Positions 14,651-23,784 of a stretch of DNA of 64,000 bases are shown in pieces; position 1 is the first letter of the stretch; every line of letters starts with the position of its first letter. The position numbers and the translations under genes were made by a program. The stretch is from Saccharothrix sp. ALI-22-I (GTDB lineage: Bacteria > Actinomycetota > Actinomycetes > Mycobacteriales > Pseudonocardiaceae). Under the pieces are notes generated by a model. It saw only the letters and a program-made list of their open reading frames with translations. It did not search any database and was not told the origin of the DNA. The stretch is from positions 1-64,000 of the forward strand of contig NZ_MTQP01000044.1 in the NCBI RefSeq assembly GCF_001984175.1, in the 5' to 3' direction.

Positions 14651-17440
14651 ATGGCTGTCGAATTCAGGGTGTTGGGCGACGTCTCGATCGAGGTGGACGG
14701 AACTCCGGTCGACGCGGGTCCCGCACGGCAACGATCCGTGCTCGCCGTATTGCTGGTGAACGCCAACCAGGTCACGTCGACCGACCGGCTGGTCGACCGG
14801 GTCTGGGACGGCCGGCCACCGCGACGCGCCCGCGGCGCGCTCGCCAGTCACATCTCGCGAATCCGCGCGTTGTTGAGCGGCACCGCGTCCATCGAGTCCC
14901 GCGCGTCCGGTTACGTCCTGTTCACCGAACCCGGCTCGATCGACCTGCACGAGTTCCGCCGACTGGTCGCGAAGGGGGAGAAGTCCGTCCCCGTGCTGCA
15001 ACGCGCGCTCGAACTGTGGCGCGGCGAGCCCTTCGCCGGCCTCGACTGCCGCTGGCTGGACGAACTGCGGCCCACGCTGCGTCAAGAGCACCTGGCCGCA
15101 CAACTGGATCTGGTGGACGCCGAACTCGCCGACGGCCGACACTCCGAGGTGCTGCCCGAGCTGATCGCCCGCGCCCACGAGCACCCGCTGGACGAACGCG
15201 TGGCGGGTCAGCTGCTGCTGGGCCTCTACCGCAGTGGCCGGCAGGCCGATGCCCTCCAGCACTACCAGGACGTGCGCGCCCGGCTGGCCCTCGAACTCGG
15301 CACCGATCCCGGCCCGGTGCTCCAGCGCCTGCACCAGGACGTTCTGACCGGCGCTCGGCACGCGCCGGTCGTCGTGCCACGTCCGGTGCCACGCCAGCTG
15401 CCCGCCGCCCCACGCGGGTTCACCAGCCGCACCGACGAACTGGCCGTGCTGACCGCGGCCCTGGACGACTCGGCGAGACCGGGACACGCCCCGACGGTGG
15501 TGGTGTCCGCGCTCGCCGGCATCGGCGGGATCGGCAAGACCTGGCTGGCGCTGCGCTGGGCACATCAGCACTTGGACCGGTTCCCCGACGGGCAGCTGTT
15601 CGTCAACCTCCGGGGGTTCGACCCGTCAGGCCGGCCGGTGCCCGCACCCCTGGCGGTGCGCGGCTTCCTGGACGCGCTCGGCGTCGATCCCAACGCGATC
15701 CCCCGGGAACCGGATGCCCAATCCGCGCTCTACCGCAGCCTCGTGGCCGACAAGCGGATGCTCATCGTGCTCGACAACGCCGCGAACACCGCCCAGGTCG
15801 TTCCGTTGCTGCCCGGTGGCAGCACGTGCACCGTCCTGGTCACCAGCCGCGATTGGCTGACCGGCCTCGTCGCCGCCCACGGTGCGCAACCGCTGCGGCT
15901 CGAAGTCCTGCCCGAACCCGACGCCCGGTCACTCCTGGCCGCCCGCATCGACCCCGACCGCCTCACCGCCGAGCCGAATGCCGTCGACGAGCTGCTGCTG
16001 CGGTGTGCCGGGCTGCCCCTCGCGCTGAGCATCGTGGCCAGCCGCGCCCAGACGCACCACGAACTGCCGCTGGCGACGATCGCGGCCGAACTCCAGCGTG
16101 CCGCCACCCGACTCGGCGCGCTCGACGAGAACGAGTCCGCGACCAGCATCAGAGCCGTGTTGTCCTGGTCCACGACCGCGTTGACGGCACACCAGGCCCG
16201 GACGTTCGCACTGCTCGGCGCGGTCCCGATGCCGGACATCAGCCTGGCGGCTGTCGCGAGGCTCATCGACACGACCGCCGACGAGGCTGCAGTCGTACTC
16301 CGCTCCCTGGAGCGGGTCTCGTTGGTCCAGCAGCACAGCGCCGGCCGCTACCGCATGCACGATCTCGTCCGGGACTACGCCGCGGAACAGCAGCTGTCCG
16401 AGACGGATCGGCGTGCCGCCCTGGTCAGGCTGGTCGACCACTACACCGACACCGTGCGCACCAACTCGCGCTCGGCTTTCCCCTCCCGCTCGGCCTGCGT
16501 GCTCGACCCGCCGGAGGCCGAACGCCCCCGTTTCACACCATCCGACCGGACGAGAGCGTGGGCGTGGTACCACCGCGAACGCACGAGTCTGGTCGCCATC
16601 GAACAGACCGCCCTGCAACTCGGCCTGCACACCCAGGTCTGGCGACTGGCCTGGCACCTGACCGCGTTCCGGACGTTGCAGGGCCTTTTCGAGGAGAACC
16701 TCTCGGCGTGGCAGGACGGATTGGCCGTCGCGACCCGGCTCGGCCGGGCCGACACGCAGTTCTTCACGTTCCTGATGATCGGATACGCCTACCTCACCGT
16801 GGGCGAGCACAGCCAGGCACTGGATCACTTCCGGTTGGCCCGGACGTCGGTTGACGAAACCGGGAACCCCGAGGATCGGGGGGAACTCGAAATCGCCTTC
16901 TCCATCGTGCTGGGTCACCAGGAAGAACTCAGCCGAGCTCTGGAGCACGCGAGATGTGCCCACCGCCTGCTTGAGGGGAACGAAAATCTTGCGTTAGAGG
17001 CGAAGGCGTTGGTCATGGTGGGTTCACTGGCCGCCATGCTGGGCGACCACCAGGAGGGACGCCGGGCACTCGAAGACGCGATCTCGCTGGAAGAACCGCT
17101 CGGCGACCTCGACAACCACGCACGAACCTTGCGTTTCCTGGCCGACATCGAGCGCCGGACAGGACGCCGCGAGGAGGCTCTCCGGCTCTACGAGCGCGTC
17201 TGCGCAGACAACCGAGAGGCGAACAACGCGTTCGATGAAGCCAACGCGCTGATCTCACTCGGAGAATTGCACCTGGAGTCCGGCAGTGAGACCGAGGCCC
17301 GCATCGCCTGGCTGCGTGCCGTGGAACTGCTCAGCGGCCAACACCGCACCACCGAAGCCTGCCAACTCCAGCAGCGACTGGACCCACTGCTCGAACAAAA
17401 CCCACTGGCCCACCCCTTCGATCGACAGGGCCTTAGTTGA
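14651..17440 (+). CDS. SARP-family regulator with NB-ARC ATPase and TPR domains (AfsR-like)
   Basis: A 929-residue protein. Residues 1-90 form the OmpR-like winged helix of SARPs (FRVLGDVSIEVDGTPVDAGP, RQRSVLAVLLVNANQVTSTD, RVWDGRPPRRARGALASHIS). The bacterial transcriptional activator domain follows (about 95-240, ending ALELGTDPGPVLQRLHQ). The NB-ARC ATPase has Walker A GIGGIGKT near residue 295 and LIVLDNAANTAQV near 380. The C-terminus has TPR-like helices. AfsR-like proteins activate secondary-metabolite genes on phosphorylation or ligand sensing. The start is preceded by GGGGGAGAG. Its last 8 bases overlap the convergent MDR gene. Confidence 0.93.
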   Translation: MAVEFRVLGDVSIEVDGTPVDAGPARQRSVLAVLLVNANQVTSTDRLVDRVWDGRPPRRARGALASHISRIRALLSGTASIESRASGYVLFTEPGSIDLHEFRRLVAKGEKSVPVLQRALELWRGEPFAGLDCRWLDELRPTLRQEHLAAQLDLVDAELADGRHSEVLPELIARAHEHPLDERVAGQLLLGLYRSGRQADALQHYQDVRARLALELGTDPGPVLQRLHQDVLTGARHAPVVVPRPVPRQLPAAPRGFTSRTDELAVLTAALDDSARPGHAPTVVVSALAGIGGIGKTWLALRWAHQHLDRFPDGQLFVNLRGFDPSGRPVPAPLAVRGFLDALGVDPNAIPREPDAQSALYRSLVADKRMLIVLDNAANTAQVVPLLPGGSTCTVLVTSRDWLTGLVAAHGAQPLRLEVLPEPDARSLLAARIDPDRLTAEPNAVDELLLRCAGLPLALSIVASRAQTHHELPLATIAAELQRAATRLGALDENESATSIRAVLSWSTTALTAHQARTFALLGAVPMPDISLAAVARLIDTTADEAAVVLRSLERVSLVQQHSAGRYRMHDLVRDYAAEQQLSETDRRAALVRLVDHYTDTVRTNSRSAFPSRSACVLDPPEAERPRFTPSDRTRAWAWYHRERTSLVAIEQTALQLGLHTQVWRLAWHLTAFRTLQGLFEENLSAWQDGLAVATRLGRADTQFFTFLMIGYAYLTVGEHSQALDHFRLARTSVDETGNPEDRGELEIAFSIVLGHQEELSRALEHARCAHRLLEGNENLALEAKALVMVGSLAAMLGDHQEGRRALEDAISLEEPLGDLDNHARTLRFLADIERRTGRREEALRLYERVCADNREANNAFDEANALISLGELHLESGSETEARIAWLRAVELLSGQHRTTEACQLQQRLDPLLEQNPLAHPFDRQGLS

Positions 17441-18461
17441 TCTTCGCGATCATCTTGCCGGCGACACGGCCCGTGAACATCTCCGGGAACGCGACGGGGA
17501 TGGTCTCAAGCCCCTCGATGATGTGCGTGCTGTAGTGCAGCTTCTGCTCCGCGACGGCTGGGGCGAGATCCGCGAGGAACTCGGGGTAGCAGTCGTAGAA
17601 CTCGGTCACGTTGAAGCCGCGAACGGTGAGGGTCTTGTACACGGTGGCCCTCAGCAGGTCCGGCAGGTTGTCCGGTCCCTCGAAGGCACCGGTCCGCGTG
17701 ATCTGCGACATGACGCCGCCCACGGCGATCTGCGCGCTCCGGTTCAGGTGCGGCAGCAGCGCGGGGAACAGGGCAGCACCCACGTTCTCGTAGACGGTGT
17801 CGATGCCACCGGGCACGGCGCGGGCGAGCTGCTCGGCGAAGTCGGGCGCCTTGTAGTCGGCGGTGGCGTCCAGACCGAGATCCTGGAGCAGGTGGCGGGT
17901 CTTCTCGGGGCCGCCTGCGATCCCCACGACCCGGTATCCCCGGAGCTTTCCGATCTGAGCCGCGGCCGAGCCGACGGCACCCGCCGCGGCGGTGACGACG
18001 AGCGTTCCGCCCGGCTTCGGGGCCAGGATCTTGGTCAAGCCGACCCACGCCGTGAGGCCCGTCACGCCGAGCACGCCGAGGTTCGCCGACAACGGCGCCG
18101 CGTCGGGATCGACCACCCGGAGGTCCGACCCGTCGGACACGGCGTAGTCCTGCCAACCGGTGGTGCCGGTGACGCCGGCGACGTGGTCGCCGACGGCGAA
18201 AGCGGGATTGTTGCTCTGCTCGACGATGGCGACGGTGAAGCCGAACATCGTGTCGCCGAGCTCGATGGGGGCCTGGTCGCTGTTCGCGTTACCCATCAGG
18301 ATGCGGTTGAAGGGGTCCAGTGAGACCAGGGTGTTCCGAACGAGCACCTGTCCGTCGCCGGGGACGGGCACGGGGCGCTCCACGATCTCGAAGTCGCTCT
18401 CCTTCGGGTTTCCGTGCGGCCGTGCCGCCAGGGTGATCTGTCGATTCACCTGTGAGCGCAT
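17433..18461 (-). CDS. NADP-dependent MDR oxidoreductase (leukotriene B4 dehydrogenase/CurA type)
   Basis: A 342-residue zinc-independent medium-chain reductase. The N-terminal GroES-like fold carries LVSLDPFNRILMGN and ends in GVTGLTAWVGL. The Rossmann motif is VTAAAGAVGSAAAQIGK (an A-x-x-G-x-V-G-S pattern), followed by DYKAPDF and IDTVYENVG, the hallmark of prostaglandin-reductase-like enzymes that reduce the double bond of alpha,beta-unsaturated carbonyls. The ATG at 18461 has a GAGAGGAAG ribosome binding site. It is divergent from an XRE regulator that probably controls it. Confidence 0.9.
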   Translation of the reverse strand: MRSQVNRQITLAARPHGNPKESDFEIVERPVPVPGDGQVLVRNTLVSLDPFNRILMGNANSDQAPIELGDTMFGFTVAIVEQSNNPAFAVGDHVAGVTGTTGWQDYAVSDGSDLRVVDPDAAPLSANLGVLGVTGLTAWVGLTKILAPKPGGTLVVTAAAGAVGSAAAQIGKLRGYRVVGIAGGPEKTRHLLQDLGLDATADYKAPDFAEQLARAVPGGIDTVYENVGAALFPALLPHLNRSAQIAVGGVMSQITRTGAFEGPDNLPDLLRATVYKTLTVRGFNVTEFYDCYPEFLADLAPAVAEQKLHYSTHIIEGLETIPVAFPEMFTGRVAGKMIAKIN

Positions 18462-18546
18462 GCTTGGTCTTCCTCTCGTGGAGTGGGACGAGTAGTGCCT
18501 CACCCAGAGAACGCCGAGTGCCGGGACCGAACCAGTGCTCTTGTGG

Positions 18547-18574
18547 ACCTGGGTAGTGACAGGTCCCCCCAGGT
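18547..18574. promoter_or_regulatory. Inverted repeat in the MDR/XRE divergent promoter
   Basis: ACCTGGG (18547-18553) and CCCAGGT (18568-18574) are exact inverted copies 14 bases apart, placed between the two divergent genes, with an extra AGGTC between them. A dimeric XRE regulator encoded next door is the natural candidate to bind it. Confidence 0.5.
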
Positions 18575-18602
18575 CTGGTTGCAGGCGAGTTACGGTGCTC
18601 GT

Positions 18603-19490
18603 ATGGCCGACAAGCCAAACCACTTGGGCGATTACCTCCGTGCCCGCCGCGAGCTCGTCACGCCTGAGCAGGCGGGCCTCGCCGATCTCGGTGGGCGGCG
18701 GGTGCCCGGCTTGAGGCGCGAAGAGGTTGCCATGCTCGCCGGTATCAGCGTCGACTACTACCTGCGCCTTGAGCGGGGACGCGACCGCAACCCGTCCGTG
18801 CAGGTCCTCCAGTCCATCGCACGCGTCCTCCAGCTCGACGACGAGCACATGACCTACTTGCTGAGCCTCGGCGCGGACAAGCCCCGACGGACGCGACGCA
18901 GGCCGCGGACGGAGACGGTGCCGGCCGGCACCGTCAAGCTCCTGCCGACCCTGCCGTATCCCGCGTTCGTCGAGGGGCGCTACTTCGACATCCTGGCCGC
19001 CAACGCCATGGCGACCGCGCTGTCGCCGCGCCTGTCGGTCGGGTGCAACCAACTGCTCGACGTGTTCCTCGACCCGGCAGAGCAAACCCTCCACCTGGAC
19101 TGGGACGGGACCACGGAGTGCTACGTCGCCAGCCTCCGCCAGTCCGTGGGCACCGACACCGAAGACCAGCGCTTCATCGAGCTCATCGGAGAACTCTCCC
19201 TCGCGAGCCCGCGCTTCCGCGCCCTGTGGAACCGCCACGACGTGGGCAACCAACGCGGTACTCCGGTCCCGTTCGACCACCCACAGGTGGGCGAGATGCG
19301 ACTGCACCGCGAGAGGCTCGTGATCAGCGGAACGGACGGCATCACTCTCGTGATCTACCACGCCGAAGCCGGCTCCGCAGACGCCGAAAAGCTGACGCTT
19401 CTGGGCTCGTCCGCGCTCACGCCGACCGGGAGCAGCAGCGACGACGGCATCTCGCGGATACGTCACCCCTCAGTCGGACGACACGACTAG
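18603..19490 (+). CDS. XRE-family regulator of the MmyB type
   Basis: A 295-residue protein with an N-terminal helix-turn-helix (LGDYLRARRELVTPEQAGL, VPGLRREEVAMLAGISVDYY, LRLERGRDRNPSVQVLQSIA) and a C-terminal MmyB-like ligand-binding domain (residues about 105-270), which has a PAS-like fold binding a fatty acid or other small ligand. MmyB-type genes almost always lie divergent from an oxidoreductase they regulate, as here. The ATG start lies near a weak ribosome binding site, consistent with a short leader. Confidence 0.92.
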   Translation: MADKPNHLGDYLRARRELVTPEQAGLADLGGRRVPGLRREEVAMLAGISVDYYLRLERGRDRNPSVQVLQSIARVLQLDDEHMTYLLSLGADKPRRTRRRPRTETVPAGTVKLLPTLPYPAFVEGRYFDILAANAMATALSPRLSVGCNQLLDVFLDPAEQTLHLDWDGTTECYVASLRQSVGTDTEDQRFIELIGELSLASPRFRALWNRHDVGNQRGTPVPFDHPQVGEMRLHRERLVISGTDGITLVIYHAEAGSADAEKLTLLGSSALTPTGSSSDDGISRIRHPSVGRHD

Positions 19491-19517
19491 AGCTCGCCCA
19501 GCGACACCTTCCCATCC

Positions 19518-19550
19518 GTCACCACGCCGCCCGTCGCGCGGCGTGGTGAC
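19518..19550 (+). terminator. Hairpin terminator of the XRE gene
   Basis: A perfect 13-bp stem (19518-19530 with 19538-19550, GTCACCACGCCGC arm) has a seven-base loop 28 bases after the stop codon. It has no T-run, as usual in this GC range. Confidence 0.7.
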
Positions 19551-19642
19551 CGCCGCCGCGAAGAGAATGGGACGGCGAGGCGGAACTGCCCCGGGAATCC
19601 GCTGGGGTGCGGGTTCCCTGGACAGCTGTCACTGTCGCCTGA

Positions 19643-20233
19643 TCAGGCCGGTTCGGCTCCGCAGGCGAGATCGTGCTGCGGGCGCTCACCGGTGACCAGG
19701 AAGTTGGTCGCGATGTCGTTGGCGCACTGGTTGTCCAGGAACAGGTACGCCAGGTGGCCGCCCTGGTCGGCCGTCACCATCCGGGCCTGTCGCCGAAGGC
19801 CTGCCGCAGCTCCCTGGCGCCGGCCAGCGGCGTGGCCGGGTCACGGAGGTTGTGCAGGATGAGCACGTTCGACGGGCCCTCATCGGTGATCTCCACCTGC
19901 GGTTCGACCGGCTCGGACGGCCAGAACGCGCACGGCGTGATGTCGGCCCCGGCGGCGCCGAACATCGGGTAGCGGATCCGGTCGATCGCGACGTTGCGCT
20001 GGTAGGTCCGGACTGACTCCGGCCAGTCGGAGTCGTTGCAGATCACGTGCAGCCGGCTGGCCAGGTAGTTGTCGGCGGGCGCTCCGGTCGCGCCGGACGG
20101 CTGTTCGCCGGTCCGGGAACCTGTCCTCGACGCCCCGGCCGAACATCCGCGCGAACGAGGAGTCCCAGCCGCCGGGGCCGGTCGCGCTGTCGAACAGGAA
20201 CCGGTCGCTGCGGTCCGCGAGACCGCCATCCAT
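19643..20233 (-). pseudogene. Secreted S33/TAP-type peptidase (tripeptidyl aminopeptidase-like), broken
   Basis: The C-terminal TAP domain is readable in three frames. A piece FLFDSATGPGGWDSSFARMF lies near 20170-20230. Then ADNYLASRLHVICNDSDWPE ... CAFWPSEPVEPQVEITDEGP and VLILHNLRDPATPLAGAREL (the catalytic Asp strand) run to about 19780. After a further shift comes RMVTADQGGHLAYLFLDNQC with the catalytic-His GGH, ending at the stop at 19643. At least two frameshifts and the loss of the N-terminal two thirds, including the serine elbow, make it non-functional. Confidence 0.78.
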
Positions 20234-20712
20234 GCCACCCTGCGGCCCCAGCCGGACGTGCTCGTCATCGACCTGGAGATGCCCGGTGTGGACGGGCTCG
20301 GCGCCGTCGCGCAGATCCGCCGCACCCTGCCGAACCAGGTCGTCCTCATGCTCACCCGCCACGCCAGGCCCGGCGTGCTCCGCAAGGCACTGAAGCTCGG
20401 CGTCAGGGCTTCGTCAGCAAGTCCGCCGAACCGGCACACATCGCCGCGGTCATCGCCGCCCTGCACGACGGCAGGCGGTGGATCGACTCGGACGTTTCCG
20501 CGCTCGCCGTCGTCGACGACTGCCCACTCACCGACCGCGAACTCGGCGTGCTGCGCGCGATCTGTGACGGGTACTCCGTCGCCGACATCGCCACCCAACT
20601 CCACCTCGCCGAAGGCACCGTCCGCAACTACCTCTCCAACGCCATGCAGAAAACCCGGACCAGGACCCGGCACGAAGCCGCCCGATACGCACGCGAACAC
20701 GACTGGCTGTGA
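20205..20712 (+). pseudogene. NarL/LuxR-type response regulator, truncated and frameshifted
   Basis: From 20205 one frame gives VRETAIHATLRPQPDVLVID then LEMPGVDGLGAVAQIR, the phospho-acceptor strand and loop (D in LVIDLEMPG). At about 20403 it shifts into GFVSKSAEPAHIAAVIAALH, then CPLTDRELGVLRAICDGYSV and GTVRNYLSNAMQKT, a complete LuxR helix-turn-helix, to the stop at 20712. The first 40 or so residues with the acidic pocket are missing. One inserted or deleted base would restore the second part. Confidence 0.78.
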
Positions 20713-20850
20713 TGTCATCGCGTCCGCGGTACCGCATTACCTGGAGGACTGGAGCGCACCGTCGGCCGAATTGCGGCCCGTGCTGAGGCCCGGCGGCCGG
20801 CTGATCAGTCCCGAGGCCGACTATTTCGCAACCTGCGAGTGGCCCGCGGA
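20709..20850 (+). pseudogene. SAM-dependent methyltransferase fragment
   Basis: The frame overlapping the response-regulator stop reads CDVIASAVPHYLEDWSAPSA then ELRPVLRPGGRLISPEADYF. These are motifs II and III of a class I methyltransferase (HYLEDW and the LRPGG turn). The SAM-binding motif I and the C-terminus are absent. Confidence 0.65.
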
Positions 20851-21030
20851 GAACACCTTGATACCGGGAATTGGTGTGTATCGCGGGCGTATCGAAAATC
20901 GCATACGCCACCGCAACAGTCCTGCGCGTCGTCAGATCAACCTCGACCGGCCCCGGTACCGGGACGCTGAGCCGCCCGCGTGTCCGGTTCGCATATGTCG
21001 GCGATATGCCGTGCTGCCTAGGCTCCGGGT

Positions 21031-21726
21031 ATGCGCGTGCTGATCGTGGAGGACGAGCCCTACCTGGCCGAAGCCGTCCGGGACGGTCTCCGGCTGGAAG
21101 CGATCGCCGCCGACATCGCCGGCGACGGCAACACCGCCCTGGAACTGCTCAGCGTCAACTCCTACGACCTCGCGGTCCTCGACCGCGACATCCCCGGCCC
21201 ATCCGGCGACGAGATCGCCCGACGCATCGTCGCCTCCGGCAGCGGCATCCCGATCCTCATGCTCACCGCCGCCGACCGGATCGACGACAAGGCTTCCGGG
21301 TTCGAGCTCGGCGCCGACGACTACCTCACCAAACCGTTCGAGCTTCGGGAGCTCGTCATGCGGCTGCGGGCGCTCGACCGCAGACGCGCGCACGCCCGGC
21401 CTCCGGTCAGCGAGATCGCGGGCCTCCGGCTGGACCCCTTCCGTCGGGAGGTCTTCCGCGACGGGCGCTACGTCGCGCTCACCCGCAAGCAGTTCGCCGT
21501 GCTCGAAGTCCTCGTCGCCGCCGAAGGCGGTGTCGTCAGCGCCGAAGAGTTGCTGGAGCGGGCCTGGGACGAGAACGCCGACCCCTTCACCAACGCCGTC
21601 CGCATCACCATCTCCGCCCTGCGCAAACGACTCGGCGAACCATGGCTCATCGCCACGGTGCCCGGCGTCGGCTACCGAATCGACACCGGCATGGACACCA
21701 CCCATCCTGACAGCACTCATGAATAG
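21031..21726 (+). CDS. OmpR-family response regulator
   Basis: A 231-residue regulator. The receiver domain (1-115) has the acidic pair E7-D8, phospho-acceptor D51 (AVLDRDIPG) and the conserved lysine in LTKPF near residue 101. A winged helix follows at 130-225 (LTRKQFAVLEVLVAAEGGVV, NAVRITISALRKRLG, TVPGVGYRI). It is co-transcribed with the kinase, whose ATG lies 8 bases before this stop. The upstream 180 bases are relatively AT-rich and hold the likely promoter (TAGGCT near 21018). Confidence 0.93.
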   Translation: MRVLIVEDEPYLAEAVRDGLRLEAIAADIAGDGNTALELLSVNSYDLAVLDRDIPGPSGDEIARRIVASGSGIPILMLTAADRIDDKASGFELGADDYLTKPFELRELVMRLRALDRRRAHARPPVSEIAGLRLDPFRREVFRDGRYVALTRKQFAVLEVLVAAEGGVVSAEELLERAWDENADPFTNAVRITISALRKRLGEPWLIATVPGVGYRIDTGMDTTHPDSTHE

Positions 21727-22846
21727 ACGCCCAGGGCTCAGCGCCCGACTGAAACTCACCATCAGCTACGCCGGATTCCTCCTCCTCACCAGCGCTCTCC
21801 TGCTGGCCGTGGTGTGGGTGTTCCTGCTGCGCTACGTACCCGACAACCAACAGGGCCTTCTCGGGATCTCACCCAATCGGTACCTGCTCGTGCGCATCTT
21901 CGGCCGCGCCGCGGCCATCGCACTGGCCGTCTTGCTCGTGTTCGGTCTCGTGGGAGGATGGATACTCGCCGGCCGGATGCTCGCACCACTCACACAGATC
22001 GCGGACGCGGCACGGATGGCCTCGAACGGATCGCTGTCCCACCGGATCCGGATGGAAGGCCGCAACGACGAGTTCCGCGAACTCGCCGACGTGTTCGACA
22101 CCATGCTCGAACAACTCGAATCCCACGTCACCGAACAGCAAAGGTTCGCCGCGAACGCCTCCCACGAACTGCGCACCCCGCTGGCGATCTCGCAGACACT
22201 CCTCGACGTCGCCCGCAACGACCCCACGCGGGACCAGGACGAGCTCATCGAACGCCTCCACACCGTCAACACGCGGGCGATCGACCTCACCGAGGCGCTC
22301 CTGCTGCTCAGCCGCGCCGACCGCAGGAGTTTCACCCGCGAGCCCGTCGACCTCTCCCTCATCGCCGAAGAAGCCACCGAAACGCTGCTTCCCCTCGCCG
22401 AACAGCGCCAGATCACACTCGACGTCACCGGCGGGACAACACAGACCGTCGGCTCCGCGGCGCTCATCCTGCGGATGGTGACGAACCTCGTCCAGAACGC
22501 CATCGTCCACAACCTCCCAGCCGGCGGCACCGTAACGGTCCACACCGAATCGCAGCACGACACGAGCGTGCTGCGGGTCGAGAACACGGGCCATCCGCTC
22601 CCGCCGGAACTGGTACCGATCCTCACCGAACCCTTCCAACGCGGAACAGAACGCATACGCACCGACGAACACGCCGGTGTCGGCCTCGGGCTGGCCATCG
22701 TGCACAGCATCGTCCGAGCACACGACGGGACCCTCGACCTCACACCCCGCCCCACCGGCGGTCTCCTCGTCACTATCCGACTTCCCGGCATCCCGCAGGC
22801 ATCGTCCCGGACCCGTGAACGCGACGATCTCCGGCTGGAGCACTAG
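21719..22846 (+). CDS. Sensor histidine kinase
   Basis: A 375-residue kinase with two membrane segments (about 14-39 and 63-85) around a short extracellular loop of about 25 residues, so it may sense within the membrane. A HAMP linker follows (about 83-137), then the H-box with phospho-accepting His149 in ASHELRTPL. The ATPase domain has the N-box NLVQNAIVHN and G-boxes HAGVGLGLAIV. It partners the OmpR regulator by an 8-base gene overlap. The signal is unknown. Confidence 0.93.
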   Translation: MNRRPGLSARLKLTISYAGFLLLTSALLLAVVWVFLLRYVPDNQQGLLGISPNRYLLVRIFGRAAAIALAVLLVFGLVGGWILAGRMLAPLTQIADAARMASNGSLSHRIRMEGRNDEFRELADVFDTMLEQLESHVTEQQRFAANASHELRTPLAISQTLLDVARNDPTRDQDELIERLHTVNTRAIDLTEALLLLSRADRRSFTREPVDLSLIAEEATETLLPLAEQRQITLDVTGGTTQTVGSAALILRMVTNLVQNAIVHNLPAGGTVTVHTESQHDTSVLRVENTGHPLPPELVPILTEPFQRGTERIRTDEHAGVGLGLAIVHSIVRAHDGTLDLTPRPTGGLLVTIRLPGIPQASSRTRERDDLRLEH

Positions 22847-23006
22847 CCGCTCGATCATCGCCCACGGCCGAACGTCCTCGTCCATAAACGGATTCCGCCC
22901 GATGAGGCCGCGAGGCGGTGGTTCCGGCCGGTGTGGAAGAATTGCGAACCATGACGAAACTGCTTGGGGCCCACGCCGACGCCGTTCTGCGTTCGTTCCG
23001 GGTCTG

Positions 23007-23654
23007 ATGGCGGGCGGGCAGACTGCGCGGTGGATCGACGCCACCCGCCTTCCTGAAGACATCGTGGCATTAATCGACGCTCTCGGTCCCGGCGAGGACC
23101 TGCTCATCAAGCGGGACGGCAAGTCGATCGCGACGATATCCAGTACAACCGGCACGTTCCATGCCGGAATCGTCGATCCCGGGAGCCGAGGCGACCAGGC
23201 CGCCGAACGCTCATCGTTAGCCTACGAGAACGTGACCGTCGTGGCCACCGCGATGAAGTTGTCGGCATCGGCTCGGGCATCGCTGTCCGCCCAGCTCGGC
23301 CCCGACTACATAGTGCTGGACATGAACTCGGCCCCCAAGAGCGTCGACGTACTGCTGATCCCGCCGGTCAGCCCACAGCTGATCGGAAACCTCCGATCGA
23401 TGTTTCCGAAGGCCCGGGTGGTCATAGCGGAAATCGAGGACAAAGAACTCGGAGTCAGCTACCAAGGCCCGGTCCGCCGCCTCCTCAACGCCGGCGCCGA
23501 CGTTTACGTCCCACCCAGCACGATCCCCCGCCTGGCTGAGCAACTGGACCGAACTATGGTCCATCTGCGCCAGATCACCGGCAACGCCGGCAACACCTCG
23601 ACACCATTGATAATCGAATCGTCGCAAGACCACAATGCCTCCGAAGACGAATAA
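23007..23654 (+). CDS. Unrecognised protein with an antitoxin-like N-terminus
   Basis: A 215-residue protein of no family I recognise. Residues about 14-45 (RLPEDIVALIDALGPGEDLL, IKRDGKSIATISS) resemble the Phd/YefM pattern of a helix followed by two strands, which in antitoxins contacts DNA. The rest alternates hydrophobic strands and helices: YENVTVVATAM, DYIVLDMNSAP, VDVLLIPPVSPQLIGNLRSM, KARVVIAEIEDKEL, LLNAGADVYVPPSTIPRLAE. This suggests a Rossmann-like or degenerate receiver domain without the phospho-acceptor pattern. It lies downstream of the two-component genes but 160 bases away. The ATG at 23007 is the best start, and the ribosome binding site is weak. Confidence 0.6.
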   Translation: MAGGQTARWIDATRLPEDIVALIDALGPGEDLLIKRDGKSIATISSTTGTFHAGIVDPGSRGDQAAERSSLAYENVTVVATAMKLSASARASLSAQLGPDYIVLDMNSAPKSVDVLLIPPVSPQLIGNLRSMFPKARVVIAEIEDKELGVSYQGPVRRLLNAGADVYVPPSTIPRLAEQLDRTMVHLRQITGNAGNTSTPLIIESSQDHNASEDE

Positions 23655-23784
23655 CACGCTCGCGACCCGTTGAATCACCACCCAAAAGTCGGCCACACGT
23701 TCTGAACTGCGCCGGACAGCCGACCGGCGATCTCGTCGTTACGCGCCGGTTGGACGACCTGCGCCGAAGTGGGCGGCGCGCGTC

